Shown: positions 8,470-19,327, counted from the stretch's first letter. The stretch is 20,443 bases of DNA from Bigelowiella natans CCMP2755 (GCA_000320545.1 ADNK01001283.1:5001-25443); one strand, 5' to 3'. Notes: generated by a model not told the origin, from the sequence alone. Numbers and translations are program-made.

Positions 8470-11400
8470 CTGAGTGCCATCGTGCCATTGCCAAACCAAA
8501 AAATATTGAAAAACAAAAAATCACATCATCAATTTTCTGTGTGAGATTCTCTAAAAAGAGGAATCTTGCGTATACAACGCCCGGACCTTTTCGACGGTGT
8601 CGTCTCCTTCTTCTCGTCGAGCCTACTATCCCTGATTCCAGGGATTGTGCTAATCGTGGTGGCATGCTGGCAATCAGCGGTAGCAAAGCTGGGCTGCTCG
8701 TGAGTGTAGAATCTGAAGGGTTTTTGGTTCCTGGTGCGGTTCCTGATCGAGTTAAAACCGGAGCAAGGGATGGCAGTGAGTCGGTTCCGAAATGCGGAAA
8801 TAGGGACACCAAAGATGACTTCGTGCACATTCGTCGTCCAGAAGGATCCGCCCCGGCCTTCAACTCAGACCTATTAGAGCAGAACCATTATAGATGAGAG
8901 TCTTGCATGGCCTTAATTTTATGTAAGTGTTACTTACGCAACATCGGGGGGTTCTTTCTCTTCCTCTGTCAGGAATACTTGAATCTCAGGAGAGAGAGCA
9001 GCACTGCCAAAGTAATCCGAGCAATGTCATTGGAGGAAAAACGTAGATTTGGTAGTTAAGATTTCTCTCTGTCAATATTATGGTAAATAGCGATTGCTAA
9101 TATTTACTGCTTCTTCATCGTTGAGAGGTGTAGGCTTACCCTATAAGTCTTATACTAGAAGCTGCTTGATCGGAAAAGGAACCTTCGTGAACACAATCGT
9201 AGGGGTACACCGTCAAAACTGGCTTTCCAAAGACTGAAAAGATTCAAATAATAATCTGCGTGCACCGGGCCAATAGCTCGTAGTTTTCTCGGCTGATGAC
9301 AATACTCCTAGTTCCTTGTTTATATGAGAGGAAGAAAATTATTATTTGACGTCTTATAGAATGACAAGCGCATTACCTTATAGGCAGCAGCTACTAGCTG
9401 GGAACAGAAATATCTGTGTAAGAGAATATCTATGGTATATTGCATTGCCAGAGTTTGATTTTTATGATTCATATGTAGAAATATGAGTGCTAATAGCATG
9501 TTGCGAACCCATCTTGCGTCTCGTCACCAGTAATAGCAGACCTTCGAACACATGTTGGAGTAACATTATTATAAAATTGAGAATTTTCGTGCGCAACCAT
9601 GGTGGTCAAGCGCCAATTAAATTACCAGAGAGAGTAATTTTTGGTATGCGCATTTGTAGCGAACTCGGACAGACGCTATCATCACACACATAAATAAAGT
9701 TTGTTTTCATCAATCATCTAAAATCTCGAAAAATAATATACATGACTCACGTGTGAGCTGTGGGCAGACATGTTTTATTTGCCGTTTTTCAAACTCCTAA
9801 ACAAAGTTTACGATGGTCTCACCTTCAATGCTTCCATATACTTTCGTCTCGCCGCTTCAGAAGAATTTTTGGAAAGCTGATCGACATTAGACTAAAATCA
9901 TGTTTCTGAAGAAATGTTTGCATTCGTCTATTTACCGGGGGGACATCTTCATCGTTGCGTATTTGTAAATTGTATGGCTCGTTGTTAGGAAGACATTTCA
10001 ACTTCTGCTTGGAATCGTCAACCCCAGCTGTAATATCAGCAGTGTGGGAAGCATTGGTGGTATTATCTGAGCATTGCAATTCGATAAATAAGAGATGGGT
10101 TAATAAATGGTTTGGACGATAGAGTGAAAGAGAGTTTAGGGGGGAAACTATAAGTTGGTGAATAAACTCTAAGACATGAGACCCACAAGTTATACTTGAT
10201 TTCGTTTCAGATGAGATAGTGGAGATGAGAGTTCCTCCAGGATTATTTCCTTCGTTCTTGAGAGGGCTCTTATAAAAGAAGAATTTGACTTTTTCCTACA
10301 CACTTTCATCATTTACAAGCTTAACCATACGTACCTCAGCCTCAGTTCGCAAATTCTGTTTAGGGGCACATATGTATCACCACTCACTTTTATTATAAGA
10401 TCAATAAAATCGGGAAATTTACCCAAAAAAGCCTTCTAATGGCAACCTTGGCGTCCATTTCAAGAGCATTAGTGACTTGCGACTCCAGTGGATTTATCTT
10501 TATCCCATGCGCACTCTGTAGAATTAGGGAAGATGAATTGTAATAACGAGAACTTGGTGACTAGAAACGTTAACATGACCGCTTCAAGCAAAACTAGCGA
10601 CGTCACCCTTTTAGAGTTAATCGGCGCCCGCATCTATCAATCATGCAAGAAATAAATTGAAATTCAGACTACGGCTAACAAGTATATCCAAATGCAAGTA
10701 CCACAAAAGCCACATGATCATATTCGCTGCGTGTTACAACTCGTTGCACAGATGCGGTTAGCGAACGATTTTGAAAAAGAATTATCTGAACAAAAACATA
10801 TGTCGGTCATAGAATCTTTGATGCAGTGCCTACTTGTAATTATAGAGGAATGTGTATGTACATCTCCAATGTCCAACATTGGAAGCATTTCCTGAAAGCT
10901 CATCGTTTGGCCAAAGATAGTTCCTAGCAAGATCATTTATACAGTTAATGCACACAAACTTCACAGGATTCAATTGATTCAAAATCTTTAAAATAAACCA
11001 TGTTCCCCTTTGAACGAAGAATCTGTCACACCTGAAGATACTCCGATTTCATTCGAGCAAAATCATAAAAAAAATAACGAAATTAACCTAGGAACGACAT
11101 TAATTCTATGCTCTTCGATATCGGCGGGACTGTCAGCATCTGTCGTTGACACCAGAGAGAATAATAAGGATTGCCAAAAATGAATTTGTTCCGCATCTAC
11201 TCAAAGATCACCCTGTGGATGTATGCTTCAAATGCCGCCTGTTAACAGAAACGAGGTCGATATCGATGTAGTCAGGTCGTATCTAAACAACATGTGGCTA
11301 AATGATCTACCCTTCGTCTCAGTACAGCCTTTGTTGAAATTAGACGAACATGATTTATAAGAAGAATACTTGAAGTTTAAATTCACTACATATCCAAAGT

Positions 11401-11557
11401 ATTGATGGTGAAGTATACTAGTTCTGAGGCCTTTCCAAAGGTTTGTGATGGGAAAGGCGGAAGCGATAAGGAATTCATTGTGTCTCCGAATTTACTGAGT
11501 AACTGATGGAAATACATCACTCTTAAAAATTAGTGTGAACACACACACACGCAGATG

Positions 11558-11593
<36 letters not shown>

Positions 11594-12908
11594 CACCGAG
11601 GCATATAAATCTGCATTACACATGTTTTGAAGCTACAATTAACAAATTACTCTTTTATGAAGTGATTGAAACTCTGAGTATCGCCTAGAGACAGACCATG
11701 AGAATGCGCCATTATCACAGTGAATCTATTGTGTATTAAAATATAAGTTTTCAGTTGTAATTATCTGCTTAGCAAAACTATTCTTCTTCGAACTTTGTAC
11801 GCAACGTAGTAGCGCTTTATATCCTTCATCTGTTGAGGCGTTAAGGTATGAAATTTTATCCATTAAAGATCATCATAATTGTTAAGGGACATATTTTAAT
11901 AACCTTCTTTGTTGATGTAATAGAACATATCTGTTCCAATACATTTGATTCAGAAAACTAAATATTCGCAGACGTAAAATAATGATACCACTGCCAATGC
12001 TTTTGAAGCTACAAACTTATTTAATCTAATTCAAATAGACAATGAGTGACTCTATCTTATTATGTCTATTAGAGAATATTTGTAGTTCTACTTGTGGATC
12101 ACGTAGTTCTTGAAAGACACAAGCCATCTTTCCAAATTTACAAGGGTTTCTGCTGCCAGTACATACTTGCGATCTTCGGAGGCTAGCTAATGTATACGCA
12201 TCATTATGGTAAATTTAGATCCCTAAAATGTAAACATTGATGTAAAGCTAGAATTGAAGAACCTCAAAAGCGAACTTTTGAGAGTACTCATCCTCTGGAA
12301 CAGGCATTACGTACCCTCCAATCTCAAAGATGGTCGACCCCTTCTCTAACTCACTCTGCATCAAACATTCGAAATTGGTTGCACTAAGAATTCGGTGTTA
12401 GGCTCTTCTTTTGATAGAAAATGGATTCGGGTTTCAACTTGATTGTCCTCGTAGTATGAAAGCGTTCCATTGACGAATCGAAAGTATCTCCGTTTCCATA
12501 CACCCAGGGTTCCTCTTTTTAACAAGTAACCCTCGAACCCAACCACCTGTTTTTACTTCGTTTCAATAAACTTTCCAAGAATTCCAGTGCAATGTATACC
12601 GCCATCCTGGCACGCAGTAGCAGGGGGGGAGGACAAGTAGAGACAAATCCCTAATGTCCAAACACTCTGATTTTGTTCTTGCCCTCTTTTTTCGTTGTCG
12701 CTATTCGAAATCCTACTGCGATTGCAACTGGGCGTGTGATCCGTCCCTTTTTTGCCATTTTGAGGCATAGTCTAGCGTTCATCACAACGACTACTCGGGA
12801 GGTAACTAGCCGAAAACAGAGGCTGTTTCCTCCCGCTCCCCGCTGAAAGCCCCCAGAAATGCACGGAAACGCCCTTCCAAGTCGGGAGGCATGCAGGCAC
12901 TGGCGCAC
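7859..12908 (-). CDS. PH-PX-permuted papain-like (YiiX/NlpC-P60) hydrolase, about 28 exons
   Basis: Exons (high to low coordinate): 12908-12666, 12546-12439, 12355-12263, 12186-12103, 11957-11904, 11829-11794, 11725-11651, 11502-11419, 11328-11311, 11238-11212, 11139-11088, 11031-10999, 10923-10862, 10785-10702, 10633-10580, 10515-10423, 10355-10335, 10268-10196, 10066-9936, 9891-9823, 9675-9626, 9541-9509, 9413-9377, 9314-9266, 9182-9140, 9003-8938, 8870-8576, then 8431-7859 (or 8469-8395). Every phase matches; about 879 (or 713) residues. PH domain 82-176: GFEGYLLKRG, VWKRRYFRF, YVLAAETLVNLERWL. PX domain about 177-291: YYVAYK, SWSVSRRYSEFQSLHK, LPPFPSQ, ISKSIELMSFL. Hydrolase from about 303: GDIILF, EYDHVAFV (His347), LLEA, YFCSQLVAAAYKELG (Cys529), YWPGSFS. 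His before Cys is the permuted papain-fold order. PH and PX imply phosphoinositide membranes; the substrate is unknown. Starts at 12782 or 12758 are also possible. Confidence 0.8.
11522..11592. repeat. (CA)n and (GA)n in a PX-domain intron
   Basis: This is the only sizeable microsatellite in the 6.7-17.2 kb core. (GA)n at about 11564-11592 and a short (AC)n at about 11540-11550 lie in the intron 11650-11503 of the PH-PX gene. Confidence 0.8.
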
Positions 12909-13166
12909 TGGAGGGCTTCCTCTTCATCTTCTCACTGCGACAAGCGACATTTCAGGCGGATGGCTATCTGTGAAAGAAGGAATAAATTCAGAGGGCGAAC
13001 GAGGCGCGACATTCTAACCGAACATCTGGCTTACAAAAAGGGAGTAGATGATGATCCTTTATATTTGTATCAAAAACAGGCTCTAAACAGCATCTGCGAC
13101 TAGGTACTATAGCACTAACGGAAAAATGGAACAAAGCTACCTGACCCATAAATAGACCGACGAACA
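12909..13166. promoter_or_regulatory. Shared upstream region of PH-PX-hydrolase and GT25-FucT genes
   Basis: These 258 bp separate the outermost proposed minus-strand ATG (12908) from the plus-strand ATG at 13167. No TATA-like box is obvious. If the minus-strand start is internal (12782 or 12758), the shared region is up to about 410 bp. The bidirectional promoter role is inferred from geometry only. The 70-residue plus frame at 12891-13103 is not supported by any motif. Confidence 0.35.
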
Positions 13167-15982
13167 ATGGCGACGGTGTCCGTCGCCTGGTTGCTCTGTA
13201 CACTCATAGGAGTAACCATAGCTTTACAGGAGGGCCCTGTATCCCCGCGTAGTCATTTCATTCACGGAGCACTCGATCTTGTAAGCACGCAACAGATGCC
13301 TTCACATTCAAGACGCTTGCACATTTGAACGTATGTTTTGTAATCACCTAGACTTCTCATAGGCCAATTGAGGCTAAATCACGGTCAGTTGGTGCATTTC
13401 AAAACATTATGACACTTAAATACCTAGTTCCTCAGAGAGTCGCTGGTTTTCATGATTTTCAAAGGAAAGTCCTGTTAAATGATAGTTCACTTGGTGTCTA
13501 TACTATTGGATTCCCGGAGAGAGATGAACAAATGAGGAACTTTCTAAAGAGTATAGGATTGCTTAGCGAGGCCAAGATTTTGCACGGAATCTCTCCACAA
13601 GACTTGAGTCTTTCAACAATGGTGGGGTTTATGTACCATTCAATGGCATCTTCTCCTTATGTGCATTCTTTTAATTTCTCATCGAGATTTCATCAGACTA
13701 TAGGACAACAGGAGCAAATCATACAATATCTGATGAAGTAGCTACAACATATGCACACCTGAAGGCTATTTCCACCTTTTTGGACTCAAATGCTGGTAAA
13801 ATGATTTTATTGCAATTGATACGTCGTCACAATTTGAGAATACTCCCACCACCTTCTTCTTACCAGAATACGCCCTTATATTCGAGGACGATGCTACATT
13901 TGAAGAGGATCATCAAGAAGTTCTTTCTACGCTCGCAAATTCAGAGCATGGTATTAGTCCTATGGCAGTTGTCAATATAGCTAATGCTTTATTACATTAC
14001 TTAGGAAAATTATTTCAGGATATGATACTTCAGCTTATAAAAGCAGCGCCTGTGGGTTGGGACGAAATAAATCTAGCTCGCTGCTTGTCTGTTTGCAAAA
14101 GACAACGCCCTATGGTGCCTTATTGTCCTTCATTTTATATCTTTAAATCACACCATTTTTACAAAATCCTATGATATCAGGTTAAGCTCTCTGCTTTAAT
14201 ATCTATCGTGGATGCTCCTGATCAATTATGTTCAGTTGCATATCTTCTCAATAGAAGATCAGCTAATTTTTTAAAAAGCACATTTATGAAACCCTTGCGG
14301 TAGATATGTAATACCTAGATGTCAATGTCTCGCGACTGAAATTCTATTTATTTAGATTTTCAAACGACGTTACCAAAGTTAATGCACACAAACAAGGTAA
14401 GTACAATCAGTATTCTGTCACGCCCCGCATTTTCAGACAGGATGGAAGATGTGGTGTCAATGGTTGCGAAGACCGCGAAGAGTGTCTCCCGCAAAAGCGC
14501 AAACAAAAGTCAATATGCATTGGTTTGGACCTCCCATGTGAATGGACAAAGAGGTGTCGCTCTGTCGATATATCTGCGCCAGAATCATCTCAACGCCTTC
14601 ATTTTTCCATGGCCTCGAACCTCCCGCAAATAAAACTTGACAATCTTGATCATCTCCGTAAGGACCTTCGAAATAAACATCTTCGGATCAGATCAATTTA
14701 TAAGTTTCTGGACGGGTGTGGCTTTTTTACATTTCCGCTAATTGTCATGGTAACTCTAGATCTAAGCATTAGAAATCTAACCATTGTGATACATTCTTAC
14801 ATATTTAATTTAAAATGTTACACCAATGCGGTCATGGCCGTCATGACCGAATGCCTTAGTTTTTCCTTATGTGCAGAACCAGTTACTAGTGGCTAAGCAG
14901 TACGGTCTTATTGGAGATAAGAAACCTTTTGTGTATATGCCCGAGAACCAACACTATCACGATTGTGTTAAGTCAAAGCGTGAGTATTCCAATAGATTCC
15001 CCGATTTTTGGGAAAAATGGTTCGAACCAGTCTCAGCAATAGATTGGAGAAACGTTGACGAATCTGATGTGTGGGAATTCACTCAAGATTCGATTCTCTC
15101 CCTTCATTATCATCATCAAGGAATTCACGCATATCCCTACGCCGTGGATAAGTCCGAAGAAAATTCATCCTGGATCACCACAATGAGATCACGGGCTATT
15201 CCGATTGTTAAAGAATACATAATTCCACGACGTGAACAGCTAGGAGCAGCCTCCAAAGCCTTTCATCATCTTTTCAAGAGTTCTGACAAAGTCTTGGCGA
15301 TTCACATGCGAGGTTTCTCTAATCTTCCCAAGCCATATCTTAGCTTGATATAGCAATTCTATTCTACTCCACTTAGGCACCGACAAGTTTGTCCATCCAA
15401 AGGTCAAGAATGTTATCGTTTGTCGTAGTTTCTTATTTTCCATAGATAGAGCTTTAATATGTGGTGTTGTTTGCGGTATTGCGCATAGGTCAACCCAGAG
15501 CTTTATGCCATTGAAGTCCAACGTTATCTCGATAAACACAAAAATGGAATGATCTTTCTCGCAACGGATGACAGGAGTTACATCGAAAATATTCGCCCGC
15601 GTTTTGTGGACAGGGTGAAATGGCTTCCCGCAATGAGGACATCACGTAACGTACTATACGATGACAACGTGGACAAGGATGCAAAGGCTAGCCAGGTAAT
15701 CTTTCGATTCTCATATCAGATATAACATATAACCTCTAAATTTGGCCTTACCTGACATCTTCTTTACAGGTGCTTCGCGAGTGTCTCCTTCTTGCAATGT
15801 CAGACGAATTGGTGAAGTGCTGGTCTGGAGTTTCAGAATTTGCAGTGTACTTCAGGAAAACTATGTACTCGAACGTTCCATCTTTCACAAGGATTGTCGA
15901 CCTGGAGGCTACGGATGTAATGGCCTCGAGTAATATCGCTACATATGAGAATGAAGCAAATAACTCTTCATCGAGGCTGTAA
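13167..15982 (+). CDS. Two-domain secretory glycosyltransferase: GT25-like plus fucosyltransferase-like
   Basis: Exons are 13167-13280, 13352-13632, 13704-13795, 13867-13950, 14044-14114, 14181-14299, 14356-14749, 14877-15312, 15377-15402, 15489-15695 and 15770-15982 (TAA). This gives 678 residues with all phases consistent. ATG 13167 sits in ACAATGG, and MATVSVAWLLCTLIGVTIAL is a signal peptide or anchor. Domain 1 is GT25-like: VYTIGFPERDEQMRNFL, a helix ATTYAHLKAISTFLDS, the metal/sugar-nucleotide motif YALIFEDDATFEED (Glu169-Asp170-Asp171), WDEINLARC and LCSVAYLLNRRSAN. A Cys-rich linker follows (CGVNGCEDREEC). Domain 2 is a fucosyltransferase-like GT-B fold: GFFTFPLIVM, VLAIHMRGTDKF (HMRGTD completed by the 26-nt exon), FLATDDRSYIENIRPRF and a C-terminal ECLLLAMSDELVKCWSGVSEF. 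Both domains would act in the ER/Golgi lumen. Donor and acceptor specificities are unknown. Exon 2 could instead end at 13626. Confidence 0.82.
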
Positions 15983-16741
15983 ATTTTTCAACATCTGAAT
16001 CTGATCCCAGCAACCAGTGGAATCATGTGCTCATTTGTGAGGTACTGCGTGATAGCCGAATCATGTATGATGTTAAATCTAAGACAAAATGTTTCATTAG
16101 TAAACTGTGCTGGGATTCAACAAACGTTGAGCTTTTTGGCGTTCGGAACATACGCATGATGAATTTTTACTACTTGTAGCTGTGTAGTCTGGCTATGCCA
16201 CAGCTGCATGCACATCATGCACAACGCCTAGACCTGTACACACAGCTCTAGAGCTCTGGCAATGCACAAGGCACACAGATGATGAAGCACTCCAAATTTC
16301 AGTACGTCACATGTGCATGTCAGCATGCTAGCATGCTTGCCAGCTTGTTGCTAGCTTGCGTCGCCATGTCACTTTGATTCTCACCGCATTCTAGCATTCT
16401 AGCATTGGACAGTGAACAATTTGATTCTGTTTGCATGCTACGCGCACGCTCATGCCATCATCGTCCCGCATGAATCCCACGGCGTCTTGTTGTTGATCGC
16501 ACATCCACTGGTCCAGACAGATTGTGGTGCGCAATCAAAATGAAAATGTGTGTGCACATCACATTGCATGAACACCGGCTGCTGCTACTGCTGTGCTCGA
16601 CTTTCCGGTGACATTGAAAACATTTATTCGCCCGGAGAATAACTGAAATTTTATTACAAATGAGGAGTTTCGGATCCCGTAATTCCGCTCAATCTCTTCC
16701 TTGATTGGCCGAATTCCGGATGAAATGCAGCGAAAACATCC
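15983..16741. other. Intergenic DNA downstream of the glycosyltransferase gene
   Basis: No gene recognised. As in the two convergent intergenic regions, the part at about 16190-16470 is dense in CATG, GCATGC, CTAG and GAGCTC-like palindromes, for example CAGCATGCTAGCATGCTTGC near 16321 and a repeated TTCTAGCA near 16390-16404. Confidence 0.5.
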
Positions 16742-17202
16742 TTGGATTTGTTTGCCAGCTCTGTGCAGGTTGCAGGTTGCGAGCGAGCTTTCTACGGGGG
16801 ATCATCTCATTCGAGCGACATGAAAATGTATTGTCGCAGTGGTAAAATACCCGATGAATTTCTTGTCGTAAGGGGAAATCGCATCGACAACCAAAAGCTG
16901 GCCAAGAATCAATGCAGAGCCCGTCCCTCCTCGAGGCAGAACTACGACGGTGATAACGACGAGGAGGAGGGGGATACCGAACACGAGGACCGAGCCGTAT
17001 GCTTGCTGCTTCCAGGATCGTACTGGTACGTGGGCGGAATCGAGGGGCTCTGCTGCACAGTGGGGGGCGGTTCAGCGAGCTCTACACGCCTACACCCGCA
17101 GAGCACTTAGCAGGGTTCTGGTTTTGGAAGAGTCTGGAGTGTCTTCTAATGAATAGGGGAGGGAAGACCCCGAACAAACTTTTTATGAACCCCTCGGTGT
17201 GA
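16742..17202 (+). CDS. Possible exons of an unrecognised gene
   Basis: Two frames look coding. The first (about 16742-17025) reads CERAFYGGSSHSSDMK, KIPDEFLVVRGNRIDNQKLA and an acidic DGDNDEEEGDTEHED. The second (17061-17202) reads RFSELYTPTPAEHLAGFWF, WKSLECLLMNRGGKTP and NKLFMNPSV. They join in phase if a 35-nt GT-AG intron (17026-17060, donor GTACGT) is removed. Otherwise the frame shift between them is unexplained. I do not recognise the family and find no clear start. The TGA at 17200 may be the stop, or CTCG|GTGTGA may be a donor to further exons. Confidence 0.4.
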
Positions 17203-17675
17203 GGTATAGACCGCTCCCATATGTATGTATTTTCCCTCCCTCCGTCCTTCCCTCCCTCCCTCCCTCCCTACCAACGCCTCGTTGGTGTTGAAGATGCTTG
17301 TTGTGGTGGTTGCACACAGCCCCGGGGCAACAGCCGCGGAGATCCGGAGAGCTTATATCAAGATGTCTAAGAAGTAGGAAAATAATAGAAGGGGGGGAAA
17401 GGGGGTGGGGGGGGGGGGGGGGCGTTACGTCGTTGCATCGTTGCGGGGAATGCTGCTCACATATATTGTGAACACCGTTATCATCCTCATCCGCGTCAAT
17501 ACGGATTATGCGCAAGCACCGCACCACCTGCACGAATAGGAATCATCAATCAACTAGATTATCGAACGAAGCTGGGCCGACGAGCCAGCAGGGGTTATAT
17601 CAGGATTATGTCGGCATTCGGTTTTGATTTTCCCCTTCGTTGCGATTGACACTCTCTGCGCTGCTACTGCTGCAG
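17203..17675. repeat. (CCCT)n, G-run and possible unplaced exon
   Basis: CCCT-type repeats occupy about 17231-17268 and G-runs about 17390-17422. Between about 17520 and 17615 two overlapping plus frames are open: IGIINQLDYRTKLGRRASRG, and STRLSNEAGPTSQQGLYQDY. One of them may be an exon of the downstream gene, since AFG|GTTTTG has the right phase to join 17676. I could not place it securely. Confidence 0.5.
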
Positions 17676-17876
17676 CATCGTTTGTCGATTCTATGGGTGA
17701 GCATGCTTGCTATCCGCATGCAGATACCACCCAGACGCCTCGGGAAACAGCAACACGCATGAGCAGTTCTCCAGGATTTCGTCAGCGTATAAGGTGGGGG
17801 ATATGACGATGATGATGATGATGAGGAGGAGGAGGAGGAGGAGGGAGAGGAGGATGAAAACATTTTTTTTTGGCAC

Positions 17877-17924
<48 letters not shown>

Positions 17925-17978
17925 GTGCTTTCTCAATGCAGATATTATCCGACGAGACAAAGAGGTAAAAGCGCAATA

Positions 17979-18012
<34 letters not shown>

Positions 18013-18089
18013 TTTTGTTTTTGTTTTTGTTGTATACGTTCATTGTATGTAACTCTAGTAGCGCACATGGACAAGCAAGTGTGCAAAGT

Positions 18090-18137
<48 letters not shown>

Positions 18138-18138
18138 A

Positions 18139-18180
<42 letters not shown>

Positions 18181-18282
18181 TATAAATATTTATATTTTAC
18201 AAAGAAGCCATTCTAATGCATAAATGGCTGCGTATTGTGTCAGGCATACTTTGCGCAATTCTTGCAGTACTTATCATATCGC

Positions 18283-18332
<50 letters not shown>

Positions 18333-18496
18333 CGCCTCTCTGCTTGTTTTATATGAAAAATGCAACTGATATGAGTAGGAGAGAGTACGATAACCTCCTC
18401 GCCTCGCAGAGGCCTATTGACCACGAGACGATTCTCAATCAAGATGGCGCAGGTGGTGGGGTTGCGTGAGAGGATTATAATCTGTATATATTAATG

Positions 18497-18540
<44 letters not shown>

Positions 18541-18893
18541 CGTGTGTGTGTGTGTGGGTGTGTGTGTGTGTATGTGTGTATTTTGAATATTCAAATTATT
18601 TGTTAAAAAAGGGGGGGGCATGCCAGTTGTGGAATATCCTGAGGTTGATGTGGACAGGGTAAGTAGTAGAAGTAGAAGTGGAAGCCAGTAGTAGAAGTAG
18701 TAGTAGTGCTAGGCAGTAGTAATGGTAGAACCCAATATCCCCCCATCAGTGTTCGGTTAAAAAGGGGGGGGGGGGGAGCGGGGAGGGCTAGATGTTTTAC
18801 TGGCCAAGAGAGGGCTATAAAGTCTTGTTGTTGGGGCCAATATCATCAGTGATGCTCTGCAGCGCTGTCGGGGGATTTTTTGTTGTGTATATA

Positions 18894-18934
<41 letters not shown>

Positions 18935-19171
18935 TGCACACATAGACGTATATAATGTGTTTAATAACGGAATGACCTCGCACATACTACCACCGTGTTC
19001 TTTGTTAGTCCTGCTTCGTCACACGACCGTCAGGGCACATCATCCCGGTGAGATCACAACGCAGGAAGAGCAGGAGAGCAGGAGAGCAGGAGAGCAGGGG
19101 GGTGGGGGGGAAGGGATAATAATAGTCATCATCACCATCACCCCATCACCATCATTCACGGCTTAATCCAA

Positions 19172-19226
<55 letters not shown>

Positions 19227-19327
19227 ATATGTCACGCCTTTGCCACGTGTACATAATTGAATGCATGAGCGCCTCTCCTCTCTCCTCCTTCCCCCTCTTC
19301 CTCCTCCCCAAAAATGACTTTTATAAA

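Noticed and set aside
9234-9265. A 32-nt intron in the hydrolase gene
   Set aside because: A later acceptor ending at 9183 gives a normal 83-nt intron and restores YWPGSFSDQAA, which fits the family better.
9487-10895. Plus-strand frames at 9487-9693 and 10692-10895
   Set aside because: They are antisense to hydrolase exons and introns and carry no recognisable motif.
14397-14440. A perfect GTAAGT donor and TTTCAG acceptor suggesting a 40-nt intron
   Set aside because: Removing it breaks the frame. Reading through is open and gives YSVTPRIFRQDGRCG, which fits the end of a GT25 domain.
19061-19100. AGGAGAGC repeats considered as a CRISPR-like array
   Set aside because: The units are about 8 bp, contiguous and without spacers. 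It is an ordinary tandem repeat in eukaryotic DNA.
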